NCBI GenBank assembly: GCA_028551475.1
Contig: CM052358.1
Coordinates: forward strand, 8,477,938 to 8,541,937
Reading direction: 5' to 3'
Source of the DNA: Casuarina equisetifolia
Lineage: Eukaryota > Streptophyta > Magnoliopsida > Fagales > Casuarinaceae
DNA length: 64,000 nt
Made by a program: the position numbers and the translations under genes. The notes under the pieces are model-generated. The model worked only from the letters and a program-made list of their open reading frames with translations, was not told the origin of the DNA and searched no databases. This document shows, piece by piece, positions 1 to 12,353 of the stretch (position 1 is its first letter; each line of letters begins with the position of its first letter).

Positions 1-764
1 TTATTTTTTATTTTTTATCTTGTCCTTTTAAATTTCAGGTCATGCTGCTTCAATAAAATTAGTCAGAAGTAGTGTCAGATATGGTGAGTGTGCCTTCTAG
101 AAGTGTCCAGTTGGATGCAATGAAGGTGCTTTTAAACTCCAACCATTCCTTTTGAGCTACATGAACCTTTCCTCTCATTGATGTAGTTGCTAAACTTGCC
201 TGGATTTATAACTGTGATGCTTGTTTGGGAATATGATGGGGGCTCAGTGTGTTCTTGCATGAACCCAGAAAATGATTTTATGTTGATGCATTCATGTATT
301 GTGTATATCATATTTGCACATCTTTTGCCACATATAACAGAATCATTATTGATGATATGCATTCATAGGATCTGTACTTGATCTTTGGCTTTCTTTGGTA
401 AGTCTTCAAAGTGCATAAGGTTACACCTCGAAGCTTCTAGACTTTGCTATGAACGACACAGTGCATAACAATCACAACTAAAGCATGGAAGCATTCCCAT
501 GTATTCTAAATGGTGGTTATTGTCTGTTTGTTGCCATGTGTTTGCACACACACACCCTTTCTGACCTTGGTTCTGGTATGAATTTCTTATTTTGGTGTTT
601 GAAAGTTCAAGTTATATATCGGTTTGGTAATAGCATATATCAAATTGCCATTGGTCTCCAGCGATATTAAGTTGTTATTTTAATTTTACTCTTGCTTGCT
701 TTTGAAAGACAAAAGTAGTTGTCATATATTCTTTCAACACTCAATTTATCTCATATTTCTTCAG
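1..764. other. Probable P450 intron sequence
   Basis: AT-rich and interrupted in all frames. A pyrimidine-rich tract and AG at about 763-764 form the acceptor for the first recognised P450 exon. No RNA gene or repeat was recognised. Confidence 0.5.
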
Positions 765-3700
765 ATTTACTCGGAGATAATTATGGCAAAGAATGGGTCA
801 ACGAAACAGGACCAACAATGTGTTGATAAGATGCACTTATTATTAGCTACTGTTTATGAAGCTGCCCGTCTTTTGCCTTCAGGGCCTATGCTACAGAGAT
901 GTTCTCTGAAACATGGTAAGGCATGGTTACCCCTCTCTATCTCTCATATGCATACATTCTGTGTTGGAAGGGATAGAGTTTATCTTAGACATCCAACTTC
1001 CAAATCTTTGTTTTGTCATATGAGGTGAAGTGTTAATTGGGATTTGTGTGTAGAGAGTTATTGTATACCAATCTAAGGATGGTGATGCAGTGAATTTTTG
1101 ATTGTTAAAACGTAATTGCTATAAAACCTTTAAACAGTCCCAGTCTAGTCGTGATTTTTGGGACTGACCTTCAAAGCCATAATAATGCTCACTGTTCACA
1201 CTAGCATGTGTGTTGTTTTAGAAAAGGAGGAGATTCATGTTCAAAGCCTTAAATTGCAGTGCCCACTCAAAAGGAAATTTTGTGTGAGAATGGACTGCAG
1301 TATCTATCAGAAGCAGATGCAGCCATGTCTCTTTGCGGTTTTAAGATATGGTTGCTTCACTTGCACAAATGCAAAGTCGGTCTTGTTGTAATTTTATAAC
1401 GAGGGAGAGTTTTTCCTGTAGTTTTGTGTCTTCTTTCCTGATCGTATATTACATGGAATAGATTGCAAAGGCAGTTAAGTGCATAGCACGTGGTTCCGTA
1501 TCACATGACTCGCACAAAACAAATACATTGGCCTGTTTTCTCTTTGGGGAGGGGATTAGAAATCAGATTGTTTGAAGTTTTTCAAACAAATTAAGGAAAA
1601 AATTCAGCTTCAGTGGGTGGTCCACAAAACCTTGCTAAAGCAATAAAGAGGCTATATAGAACTGCCAATGTTTATGGCATATTCACATATCTTGATGTGG
1701 AGACAAAATTTCTTGTCTTTTTTTCTTCCCTCTCTTTTACCTGATGTGAATATTAAGTCACTTTTTTGTCCAGGTTTGTCTATGTTGGAGGTTTGACTTT
1801 TTATTTACATTTTCTTTTTGTTTTTCCTTCTCTTTATCATTAAAAGGCATATCTATCAGACTAAATGGCATTGTACTTGTACGTTTGACCTTGCTTATCT
1901 TTAATAATGGAATGTTAGGGAGAATAGATTAATTTGGTATTTTCCAGTGGAAGGTAGTCTGGACAGTGGACTTTGTTGACCATTACAAGCTCTGTAGTAA
2001 CCATTTATCTGCTTACTTTATCCTATGCATTGAGACATGGTTGCGGAGCACATTAGATAGTATACTCCTGGGAATATTGATCTGCTGTATCATATCACTT
2101 TTCTGTCTGCGGTGCCCTTTTATAATTACATGACGGATCTTGGTTTTTAGTTTTGATATATTTATTAATTTTCTAGATCACTGACTCTTTCTTTTCTAAT
2201 CACTAACTCTTCTTTTTTCCCTTATACTTCTCAAGACTTTACTCTAGAAACTGGTTTAATCATACCAGCTGGAGCAGTAGTGGTTGTGCCTGTCCAGTTG
2301 GTACAGATGGAAGATGCTAGCTGGGGCCAAGATGCAGCTGAATTCAATCCATATCGTTTTCTGTCAAAGACTGGAAATGGATCTAATTCGGTGCTTAATG
2401 CATCGGGTACAGGTTCCAATCCTGCCTAATTCCTACATTTATCCATAACTGCACTATATTGTATTTGCTAACTGTCCATGACTTTCAGTATTATCTGGTA
2501 ATTGATATTCATGATAGCCACTGCCTTCTTCTATGTCTTGTTGCAGTCTACAGTTTAGTTTGTAATGAATTTACTTAATATGTCCACCCCTCTATCTTTC
2601 ATTTCTAGTGATATATTCTATTTCACAAAACATAGATGATTTGTCTCTTCCTTATCAACAAACATGTTTCACATTTGGTAAAATTTTGTGGCGATATTGC
2701 TTGAGCATCATGTGAGTCAAATCTAGCTTGCATCCACTTACTGTCCCCTAGTCTACATGATATTGAGTTGGGGAGTTTATACAATCGTGACCTGATTCTA
2801 GCATGACGTCATATTATCAACATGAACACAATGCAACCATAACAGATATTTGGTAATAATTTTTATCAGGCGCGGAGAAACCTGGAAATTCAGGAGAGAG
2901 CACCTTCATCTTAAATGATCCAAATGACAACGCAGCGTTTCTCCCCTTTGGTTCTGGTACGCGTGCCTGTATTGGTCAGAAATTTGTTATTCAAGGAGTT
3001 GCAGCATTACTTGCATCATTGCTTGAATACTATGAGGTACGTTCCAAGATTTATTACTCTTTTTTTCTTCATAATTTCATCTAGCAAAAAAATTTTATTC
3101 TCAGGATCAAATTATAAGAAGCTGAAGATGTTTTATTCAATGGTGAATGTCCTTGAACTCCCAAAGAAATCTATTGCTATTGGAAACTAAATTTCATTCT
3201 TCAGTGAGAATTGCCAAGACCAGTGGTAGGAGTAAACAATTTGAAGAGGCCTATGAACAGGAAAGAGCCCTGAGGATTTACAGGGGGAACAATATAAGCC
3301 CGAGTAAGCCTTATGCAAAATCAGTTACCTCCTCGAGAAGCTCATTAAGTTTTACAATGAAAAAAGTTCTATCGCAGAATACTCTTAAAGTCTTCGCTAC
3401 TTTAGCTTGATTAGAAATTAGCCATCACCTTGGTCATGATTAATGTGTTCTCTTTACCGTGAAAGACAGATGATCAAATAGAATGTATGGGGTAGGACAG
3501 TTCAGGAATACTTAACCTGGATGCATCCTTCTGCTCCTTGTCATCTTTGGACACCAATTTGATTGTGACTAAACCACTAGTTCTGGGTCAGTTTAAAAGT
3601 TCAGAAAGTTGAATGAGGTTAAGTCACTCACCCTTCCCTTATAATTACATTCTGAACCCAAAGCTGCCATCCGGCCGTAAAGTTGTAGAGCTTTGCTGCT

Positions 3701-3965
3701 GAGATCTTAGCCTGTGAATAATTTCAGGCATCGAGGTCTATTATATTACTTTGCTGGATATTGCAACTTTTGGATTTGTATTGCAAAAATTGACATAGAC
3801 TTCTGTGGTACAGTCTCTTTGGATTCTGATTGTTCTTTATTTGATCCCAAACTACAGATAAGGCTCCAGTCTGGATCCCCGAATGACTCAAAACCGACGA
3901 TGAAGAACGGTGTTCCTCATCTTTATCCTAGCCCAGAGATTGTTTTCGTAAGAAGGAACAGCTGA
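765..3965 (+). CDS. Cytochrome P450, C-terminal part (5' exons outside window)
   Basis: Haem-thiolate monooxygenase, probably ER-anchored; the substrate cannot be inferred. Four exons are readable: 765-915, 2236-2406, 2870-3036 and 3858-3965, with GT-AG junctions and matching phases, giving the last 198 codons and a TGA stop. The K-helix ExxR is present as EAAR (from 858), followed by an FNPYRF segment resembling the PERF region. The haem loop is FGSGTRACIG with the cysteine codon at 2968-2970, matching FxxGxRxCxG. The protein ends in VFVRRNS. The I-helix with its oxygen-binding threonine is not visible, so the gene must start upstream. I could not assign the CYP family. A possible extra exon near 39-80 is open in one frame but does not join in phase to the next exon. 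Confidence 0.88.
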
Positions 3966-4441
3966 AAGGAAAGAATCATTTTGGGTTAAACTTGTTTTCC
4001 AAGTGATGGGGAAGTGTTTTCTTCTAGTTATTATTATTTTTGGTCCTTAGCTGTCAAATTGGAGGATGTTACATGAGTAGGTTTGTGTAACTCATGTTTT
4101 TTTCCTCCCTGTTTTTTTAGAATAGCTCAAAGGCTGAATCAGTGCCATGACAAGGTTTTTTTTCAGTTGTTTTTGAAGCACTTTGGGCCTATTTCGCAGC
4201 ACAGCGCTCTGCTTTTCTTCCCCACCTTGGAATTTAGAGGTCGTTTCTCTCTGTTGTTTTGCTCCAGAATGGAGTTTTATGTTGTACTGTTGTACTGACA
4301 ATTAATTATATGTAAAAAGAGATACATCTTGCTCTTCAATTACAATTTGTGTGATTTTTGTTTGTAATTGCGGCCCGGGATGTACCCACGAGACACTGTC
4401 TAAATCCTGACTAAGCAATAGCGAGAAAGAATTTGGATCAT

Positions 4442-4482
4442 GTCGAGATCGAGATCGAGAGAGAGAGAGAGAGAGAGAGAGG
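4442..4482. repeat. GA-rich microsatellite in cystatin promoter
   Basis: A short run of GATCGA units passes into about 12 GA dinucleotides, roughly 250 bases upstream of the cystatin ATG. GA/CT tracts are common in plant core promoters and bind BPC/GAGA-type factors; a role here is inference. Confidence 0.8.
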
Positions 4483-4619
4483 GCTAATGACCGGCATAAA
4501 GCGTAAAGGGAAACGTAGAGACTAAGCAAACGCACGGAGGCAGCAGAGCGCATCTTTTGACGGAATGGACGAAGCGGTGATAACGGGACGACGCGTGTAT
4601 GCCACGCTTCTAACCCGTC

Positions 4620-4628
4620 ACACGTGGC
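4620..4628 (+). promoter_or_regulatory. G-box / ABRE (ACACGTGGC) upstream of cystatin
   Basis: A palindromic CACGTG core extended to ACACGTGGC lies about 105 bases before the cystatin start codon. This is the strong form of the abscisic acid response element bound by bZIP factors of the ABF/AREB group. Stress- or ABA-responsive expression would fit known phytocystatin biology but is inferred here. Confidence 0.6.
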
Positions 4629-4730
4629 TCCACGAGAGAGAAAGAGGAGACGAAGACCCAAAAAAAGAAAAATAAAAAGAAAAAGGGTGTGTTCCGTTAA
4701 AGCCTTCAGAATGGCATAAAAAGCCAAGCA

Positions 4731-6876
4731 ATGGAATCGCTTGTGTTCTCCGCTGTGTTACTGCTAGCAATTTTTCTTACTCTCTCTCCCTTTTCGGAAT
4801 CGAAGGCTCTCTGTGAAATGGCCACTCTGGGAGGTGTGCACGATTCAAAAGTTGGAGCGGCGCAGAACAGCGTCGAGATCGAAGGCCTTGCTCGCTTCGC
4901 CGTCGAAGAACACAACAAGAAAGAGGTTTTCTTTCTCATTTTTGGCTATGAAGAATTCAATGTGCAGCAAAGAGAGGGAATTAGGGTTTCAAAATTTAAA
5001 CATGATCGGTTTTAATCCGTTCACTACGCCCGAGTTTCTGACATTTTTATCACTACTTCTAATTAAGCGTTTCAGGTATTGAATGTCTGAGTTTTGAAAT
5101 CCAATGATTTATATTTGTCGTTAATTGTAATGTTGGCATTTACTGATGTCTTAATTCTTAAGGAGGGAGAAGTTTAAAAAATCCTGGGAGTACGAAATGG
5201 AGTCTCTTTATGTAGTGATGCGTTAAAGATATTAAACCTGAAAATATTCAAAGGAAAAAATATGAACCATCTAATGGAAAGGTCCTATCTGCTATTTTAC
5301 TTAAATCTTCTAATTTTCTAGTCCGTTTCGATTTGGTTTGTAAGTTTCAAACATTTTATTCGTTTTTCTTAATTAAATATTTTAGATTTCACTGTCTTCT
5401 TATTTATTAGCCTAAGGGATTGTGTTTTTCCTTAATTCAGTGCTATTTCTTTAGGGAAAGATAATTGATTGCTTCTGAGTTCGTGTGAGTAATGATAAGA
5501 TTTGAGTCATTTAATTCCAAATGAAACTCGGAAGTCTTCAGGCCTAAAAATTCTCGAGAAAATTTGGCTGGATTTCACGATGATCTGACAATAAAAACAG
5601 TCACATTAGTTTATGATATCTGAGCCCCTTAAGTTAAAATTTGATATGCATAGAAGGTTTTATGGAGTTAGATAAATTCTGAGACGATAAAACTATGATT
5701 CCTTTAACACGTTGAAAGTCCTTAGTATCAGACTAAGATCTTTTCTATTGTTCTCATATGATCTTTCTTCTTACATATCATTCCTCGGATTATCTTTTCA
5801 AGAATGCACTGCTGGAGTTTGCTAGGGTTGTAAAGGCGCAAGAACAGGTGGTTGCCGGTGTAATGCATCATCTTACTATTGAAGCCATTGAGGCGGGTAA
5901 GAAGAAGTTATATGAAGCCAAGGTGTGGGTGAAGCCATGGTTGGACTTCAAAGAACTGCAGGAGTTCAAGCATGCTGGAGATTCACCACCAGCATTTACC
6001 TCTTCAGATCTTGGTGTTAAGAGAGGTGACTGCTAAACGTTGAATGTATCCTAATATGTTCCCTTATAGTATCAACGTTGACTTCACTCGATGTTCTTAG
6101 ACGTTTATAATATTTTTGACCACTTATTCCGTTACTGGCTACCCTTTTTTGCTTTTTTTTTTTTTAAATGTATCTCACATAGTTCTCGTAGGGAATGGAA
6201 AATCTGAATTATTTATGAGAAGTAATGCTTGGTATTTACAATCTTTAGCCAAAATGTTGACTACCCTAGGGTTGGGATTTTTTGAGGATGCTCGTGACCT
6301 GATTGCCTTCTGATTGAAATTTGATGTTGGCCATGAAGTTGGTGTTAGTAAGTGAAACCACATCTCTGCCATGGTGGCATTTGATGAATTCATCAAAAGT
6401 ATTATTAGTGATACTCATCTGTGCTTGAAATCAGATGGGCATGCCCCAGGATTGCAAGCAGTGCCAGCAGATGATCCCCAAGTTCAAGATGCTGCAAATC
6501 ATGCTGTCAAGACCATCCAGCAGAGGTCTAACTCATTGTTCCCTTACGAACTTCAAGAGGTCGTTCATGCAAAGGCAGAGGTCAGTGCGTCTTTGCCTTC
6601 TTCTTGTAGATAGTATTGTGTTAAGTCCGTGAATTACCTGTTATGTTAATAGAAAATTATGCTGTAAAATGCAACAGAATGCTCATTCCATATGCTTAAT
6701 GCAAAGTCACACTAATGAATGCAAATGTTCATTAACAGGTGATAGAAGATTTTGTGAAGTTTGACCTACTTCTAAAGCTGAAGAGGGGCACCAACGAAGA
6801 GAAGTATAAAGTGGAGGTACATAGGAACGTTGAAGGGAACTTCCTTTTGAATCAGATGCAACCACACGAGGGCTGA
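4731..6876 (+). CDS. CYS6: Two-domain phytocystatin (papain and legumain inhibitor)
   Basis: Secreted or vacuolar-route inhibitor of papain-like cysteine proteases, with a C-terminal extension that in this family inhibits legumain/vacuolar processing enzyme. Four exons: 4731-4925, 5803-6025, 6435-6580, 6739-6876; 233 aa. A hydrophobic signal peptide covers about residues 1-26. The cystatin domain shows the N-terminal GG (34-35), the plant signature LARFAV (53-58), the QVVAG inhibitory loop (80-84) and PW (110-111). The C-terminal cystatin-like half contains SNSL (171-174), the legumain-binding motif. The length fits the roughly 23-25 kDa group that includes Arabidopsis CYS6. The ATG at 4731 is preferred because it starts directly with the signal peptide. 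It is convergent with the NC2-alpha gene, about 970 bases away. All key inhibitory motifs are intact. Confidence 0.95.
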
Positions 6877-7848
6877 CTTCCTTTACCCTTTGTAACCTCA
6901 AAAAAAACGTTATATGGTATAGTTGCTTGCATGCTCTCCGAGCTTGTAAAGTATTTCTGTTTGCTTGTTTGCTTCTAATGTACGCGAGTTATAAAATATC
7001 TATCTGAACAGTGGTAGTGCTTTATTCTGTACTCATATCTCCTCTCACCACTCACCTAAGTGTTGTGTGGGTTATGCCCGTTCTTAATTTGCCAGTTCGT
7101 TAGGTTATCTGACTCAGTAACAGGACCCAAATCCGTCCCAACGATGATTTGTTTTATGACAAAGAAGCTAGCAACTTGTAGCGTATAGGGCAATCACTTT
7201 TGGCAGAGAAAAACGGAAAAATGGAAGGACTTGGGGACTTGGCCAATCTTTACAAATTATGCTTTAACATGCTTTCCTCTTTCCCCTTGCCCAGACAACT
7301 CTCCAGTTGGCTCGAAAGAGCGTCTAGGCATATCCCAAGATGCGTAAGCTTTCTACAGCGGGGCAGCGAAAAGAGCTTTCCATTCATTCCTCTTCGCTCA
7401 TATAGAATGTAGTATAAGCTTGAATATGTTGTTAGTTCCACCTGAAAACACTTGGAACGAATAACTTTTTTATCATAATAAAAGGTAATACAGAACAGAC
7501 ATGTAATATATGGTACAGTGAAGCTTCACTAGGGCAAATCTAAATCTAACAGGACTGCCATACATTGACTTAAAAGAGTGAAAAGGCACCAACTATAATT
7601 CTTCCATTCACAGGAAGCTACCTCTGGAAGTTATAGTTAACCATAACAGAAACATGTGACCATAAAGACTATAGCTAGCTAGCAAAGAGAAATAAAGCCA
7701 TAGGAATGTTGTAGAAGAAACTGCATGGGGCATGCTTTCATCTCCGGCGAGGCCATGTTTGAATAATCCCTGTCCTTTTATTCCTTTGCCACCATGAGCA
7801 TGGTGTTAACATGTTAAACACTAAATTAAGCGTACACATCCTGCATAG
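6877..7848. other. Convergent intergenic / 3' UTR region
   Basis: Holds the 3' ends of the cystatin (+) and NC2-alpha (-) genes. A short open frame near 7200-7412 starts with TTG, matches nothing I recognise and lacks coding character. No RNA gene seen. Confidence 0.5.
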
Positions 7849-10800
7849 TTAGTCTTCTTCATCGTAATCTTCCTCCTCCTCGTCTAATCTTTTGCTTAAG
7901 TGTGCAAGCTGGAGAGGGTCGATGGCCATCTTGTCCACGTCTGAAAGAGACCAACCAGGGAGCTCTTCATGTCGAGCTTCAGTCGCAGGTCCGGCTACAG
8001 TGGCATTGGATGCCGATGTTGCTGTGGGTTTTCTCTCCTCATTCTCATCAACGTTGGCATTCAGATCAAAATTTCGACTTGTTTGGTTGGCATCTTCTGT
8101 GACTGCAACACTCTCCTTTAATGATTCCTTGGCCTCCGAACTGTTACTCGTCAATGCTTCTGTGTTCTGGGTATCTTTGCTGCTGTGTTGAACTGATGTG
8201 GAGGGGTCACATCCAGTTTCAAGACGGGCAGCTTCTCTTTCTGCTGCTCGAGCCCCTCGACCCCGGCCTCGACCTCGGCCTCTTCCTCTTCCTCTGCCAC
8301 TGCTGCCAGCGTGACTCACCTCATGCTGCAAGCATGCAGAAAAAAGAATTTCTTTATCACCCCCTTTTATGGACATCTTTATATTCTCGATGAGGTAAAA
8401 ATAGTCCAATCTTCTGTCATCACATTTAGAGGCGCACTTGCAAGCCAATACTAATATTGAAAAAATTCCACATGGTATATTTCTCCATTAGACACTGTAA
8501 AACAAGGGCCAAAGACCAAAAGGAAAAGATACTGTGGTACCCACTGAGACCTGACTAACGAATTGCAACCAGCCCTACCCTAAAATTGCCAAAAAAGATT
8601 GATAACATTAAGTTGGTCATGGATAAAGTACAAACAATTAAAAGACTCCGAAAAGTCTCAGAAAAGGAAAATAAGATAGCCAAAAAGAGAAATGTTTGAT
8701 TATTATCTGGCATAAGAGCCTACATTAGAGAGGAGATATTACCATTCTGCTTTTCTTTGATTCTTCATCGCTATCATTGCATTCCTCAGCAGAAGCTTTC
8801 CTGGTAGAATGAAAAGTAAACAGAATTGCTTATTGTACCAATATCAATCACATGGAAAGGAAGAGGCTCGCAGTTCTGACCTTCTCCTAGAAATGGTACG
8901 ATCATCAGTAGCAGTAGCATCAGAATGACCGTGACTATAGTCTGGGACCCGGCTGACAACCTCTCTCAGAAAATCAAACACATTATAACTATGTACACAG
9001 TGTTTTCTGCAATTTCAGCACAGAAATTAGTTAGATCAAGTTTAACATTTAAACCATTATGAGACATAGAGTTGGAAGCAAGAGGGAGCAATGTGACATG
9101 AAAAATTAAAGCAACAAGAGCCAAAAGCGTTCCCAGAATAAGACATGATGCACGGAGAGTATCAGCATGCAGAGGATTTGGCTGAAGTGACTGGTAGGTT
9201 TTTGGAGAAAAGGGACACTCTTTTTTCATCAGTCCAAGATGCTTCTCCAACCAATATTTTCCCATAGGTGCAATAGTTGCATCCTACAAGCAAGGATATT
9301 ACATTGGCATAACCTCAGTTAGATCTTGCCAAGTAGATGGAGTGTGGCAATCAAGATGCATCGATCTTTGAATTCCAGAAAAGTGGTAGGGTAATGTAAA
9401 GAAATTAAGCATGTATAACAACACTGTTTGAGTGATGGATGAAACAGGGAGGAAGGAAAAAACAAGGACCAAAAAGTGCTCAACCCTCATTGTTGTTTGG
9501 TTAGACAAAGAAGGAAAAGGGGGTGCCACTCTTGCCTGTTAGGTTATGAGAGGAATAGAGCAACGAAAGACAAACAAGTGCAGTAGAAAATGTTGAGCTC
9601 GAAAAGGTTCCCTGATCCTGCTCTCTCTCTCCATTTGCCTGTCTTATTGATCTGCTCTGACAACTCTTCCTTTACCTCTCACGTCCCTTTCCATCCTCCT
9701 AAAGTGCCCATAGCAAATGCAGCATAAAATTAATTAACACAAAGCAATTCTAACATGTTGATTCTCATCACCCATTGTTATGGACGACCTAATACTGAAT
9801 AAGGTTTTGGCATTTAGCTCATTGAAAATTGGATTTCACCATTTAGAATGTCTTGGGAGATGCAGCATGAGAATAAAAACCTTTATCATACACCAACAAA
9901 TCATGTGTGATGCCACCAATCTCAGTAAACAGAGCAATCTAACAGTATAAAAGGCCAAAAGGGAACCCAGGTACACAAGAAGAACACAAAACAATTAAGA
10001 AAAAAAATCAATTAAAACAAAGAAGATGACCACATATGAATGTCCTGAAGAATTGAGAAAACCAAAGTTGTTACATAGAACTATCTAATATAAAGAGAGT
10101 TGAGCACTGTAAGACTGGCCATTTAGATAGGGGTAATCTTCAACAAATGGAGGCCAATTTAATAGATGAAAATTGGGCGAACATGAGTCAATGTATTCTT
10201 TTACTCACAAATGCAGTGCACTCATAGTCTTTGCTCCTCTCTGCAGGGTTATCCCATATGTACGGTCACAAAGGTCTTGCAAAAATAATTCCAATGCTTT
10301 AGCTGCGCAATTATCCAGAAAGATGAAAAGCATGGTTATCAGAGAACGGAGGATCATATAAAGAGAAGCATATTAACCTAGAAGGTTATAGCTACTCACA
10401 GACTAAGACAGGCACCGCCAATGCTATCTTGCCAACGTCCTCATCCGCTTGCATTATCTTTTTAATTCGAGCCTGTCAAATTAGAACTTTTAATCAGATA
10501 TGATATTAGATAGTTAGACAAATATGACTAGAAATAAATCAGAAATACATAAAAAATTTGAAGACCAATTAGAATCATCTTTCTACTTTGGATTTTGAGT
10601 ATTATCAGAAGAAAGCTGGCTAGACATCATCAAGAGATGTTCAGAGGAATTCCAAAAATGTAGATTTGTATGTGAGAAAGCTAGGAAACTGAAAAATTTT
10701 CTTTTTTCTAATTTAGAGGCCCATAAGGACACTTCCCCCCAGAGGGGCATGAAAATCATAATTGGATTAGCGGATCTAGAGCTGAAAAAATCATAAAATT

Positions 10801-12353
10801 CATGAGAGTCATGTTCACAAGACTGAGACTGGAAGGCAACATTAGGAGGCTAGCCAAAGAAAAATTAGTAGAAAATGGAATAACCAGAAGACAGGACTAC
10901 GTATTCCAATCTAGTCAACACATTGTGAACTGACAAGAATTTTCTTGAAAGACATTCTCTGAAAAAGAAATACAGGAGAAACTAAGAAACATTTGAGTTT
11001 CTTTGTGATGCCTGCAAACGTTTGGTTGGATTGACATCTTAGGGAGTGAGTAGTCTACTTTTTAGCTGAAAAAGCAGCACCTACCTGAAAATGGATATTT
11101 AGGGAGGAAATTAAGGTTAACGGAGCAAGAAGAGAAACCATAGGATATGTACAGTTGGCTCTTTAAAAAAAAAACCTATTTAATATTCATCAAATCCCCA
11201 CGAACAACCTCTATAACCTAAACTGACAAATTGATGTAATGCATACACTCTTGAAAGCCAAATGGTTAACTAATGTGTATATACATAACTTATAAGTTTC
11301 TGGTCCAAGAAGAATCTTTCTTCCAGATAAGTTCCCAAACAACTGAAAAGCACCAGTAATGCCCTAACAAGCTAGCAGAAACACACTTCAGATCATTCTT
11401 CAGTCAAAGACGAAAACAATTCACCAATCTTATCAATCAAATTCGTAGTCCTGAACGATATGAACTTTTCTGTGCAATCAATGCATCTCAAGCCAGGACT
11501 CACTCCATTCCCCCAATTTCCCTCTTCTGAGGTCAGCCTATCAAAGAGAAAGGACAGTCTCGAGTCATGGAATTCTAAGTCACGATTTAAATACACAAAA
11601 TCCTGGGAGAGAAACTGGTCTGGAAACCGAAACAAGAGATGAAAATGCTCATTGAACGACTTGAACTGATCACGATCTACAAACCAGCACCAGAAGTTGC
11701 AGAACAAAACTGACAAAAGAAAAGCCCGTAAAATGGCAAAGCCAAAAGAAAACCCTAACACCGAGTTAAACTAAAGCACAAAATTATTGAAACCAAAGTC
11801 AATCCCCAATACCTAAACAAAGCCTAACCAGATTACGTACCGTCATAGGAACCACATAATCTGATTTCAACACTAAATCATATCCCCATAGAAACGAAAT
11901 AGAAACCAGATAAAAAACGCATAATACCACCAAAAGGAGATACCCATCAATAATTTTTAGTTCTCAGTAAAAACCTGAAAAAATAGAAATGAAACAAAAA
12001 AAAAATGACATATGTACGACAGAACAAGATCCAAATGATAAAAAGAACCATAAATCCCACAAACGAAACACCCAAGAGCCAATTCAAATGCCGTGGAAAA
12101 CCCCCAAAGTTCAAAAATACATAGAAAGCCATGAATTTATCACCAAATAACAGAAGAAAGGATTTCATCAACATCACTTATTTAACCAATTAAAAGAATC
12201 ACGACTTTCAGATTTCTATACTCATCTTCTCCTTTCCTTCATTTCCACGCAAACCAAAAAGAATTAGGAAAAAATCAAAAAGCTTAGAAAGGGCGAGAGA
12301 ACGAAAGAGAGAATACTTACAGCAGGAAACCTAGTATCGAGCTTCTTCCTCAT
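7849..12353 (-). CDS. NF-YC11: NC2-alpha / DRAP1-type histone-fold corepressor (NF-YC11-like)
   Basis: Alpha subunit of Negative Cofactor 2. In this family it pairs with NC2-beta (Dr1) through a histone fold and binds TBP on DNA, blocking TFIIA/TFIIB entry. Six exons in transcript order: 12353-12321, 10472-10400, 10302-10209, 9006-8881, 8800-8743, 8325-7849; 286 aa. The protein opens MRKKLDTRFPAARIKKIMQ, as in DRAP1/NF-YC proteins. The histone fold spans about residues 8-85 (VGKIALAVP, then LFLQDLCDRTY). A run of GR repeats lies at about 138-152, followed by a Ser/Asn-rich acidic region, a GWSLSDVDKM motif near the end and an acidic EEEEDYDEED tail. The tail separates it from canonical NF-YC. 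Exon 6 begins with CAT GAG followed by GTGAGT, a strong cryptic donor only six bases inside the exon. Confidence 0.93.

Larger units (their letters stand above)
3966..4730. other. P450 3' region and cystatin promoter/5' leader
   Basis: The first part is T-rich and is probably the P450 3' UTR. From about 4440 it becomes purine-rich, with a GA repeat, then a G-box, then an A-rich stretch just before the cystatin ATG at 4731. Open frames on the minus strand here are simple-repeat artefacts. Confidence 0.5.

Noticed and set aside
39..80. Possible additional P450 exon between a TTTCAG and a GTGAGT
   Set aside because: Open in one frame, but its phase does not join to the exon at 765 and it contains no recognisable P450 motif.
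3147..3410. 87-codon plus-strand frame between P450 exons 3 and 4
   Set aside because: Exons 2870-3036 and 3858-3965 join in phase across it and give the expected P450 end; the frame has no domain.
4302..4727. 141-codon minus-strand frame with a Ser/Arg/Leu-rich stretch
   Set aside because: Driven by the GA microsatellite and A-rich promoter sequence of the cystatin gene; no domain.
7892..8393. Plus-strand frames opposite the last NC2-alpha exon
   Set aside because: Antisense shadows; the minus strand has the in-phase spliced NC2-alpha product.
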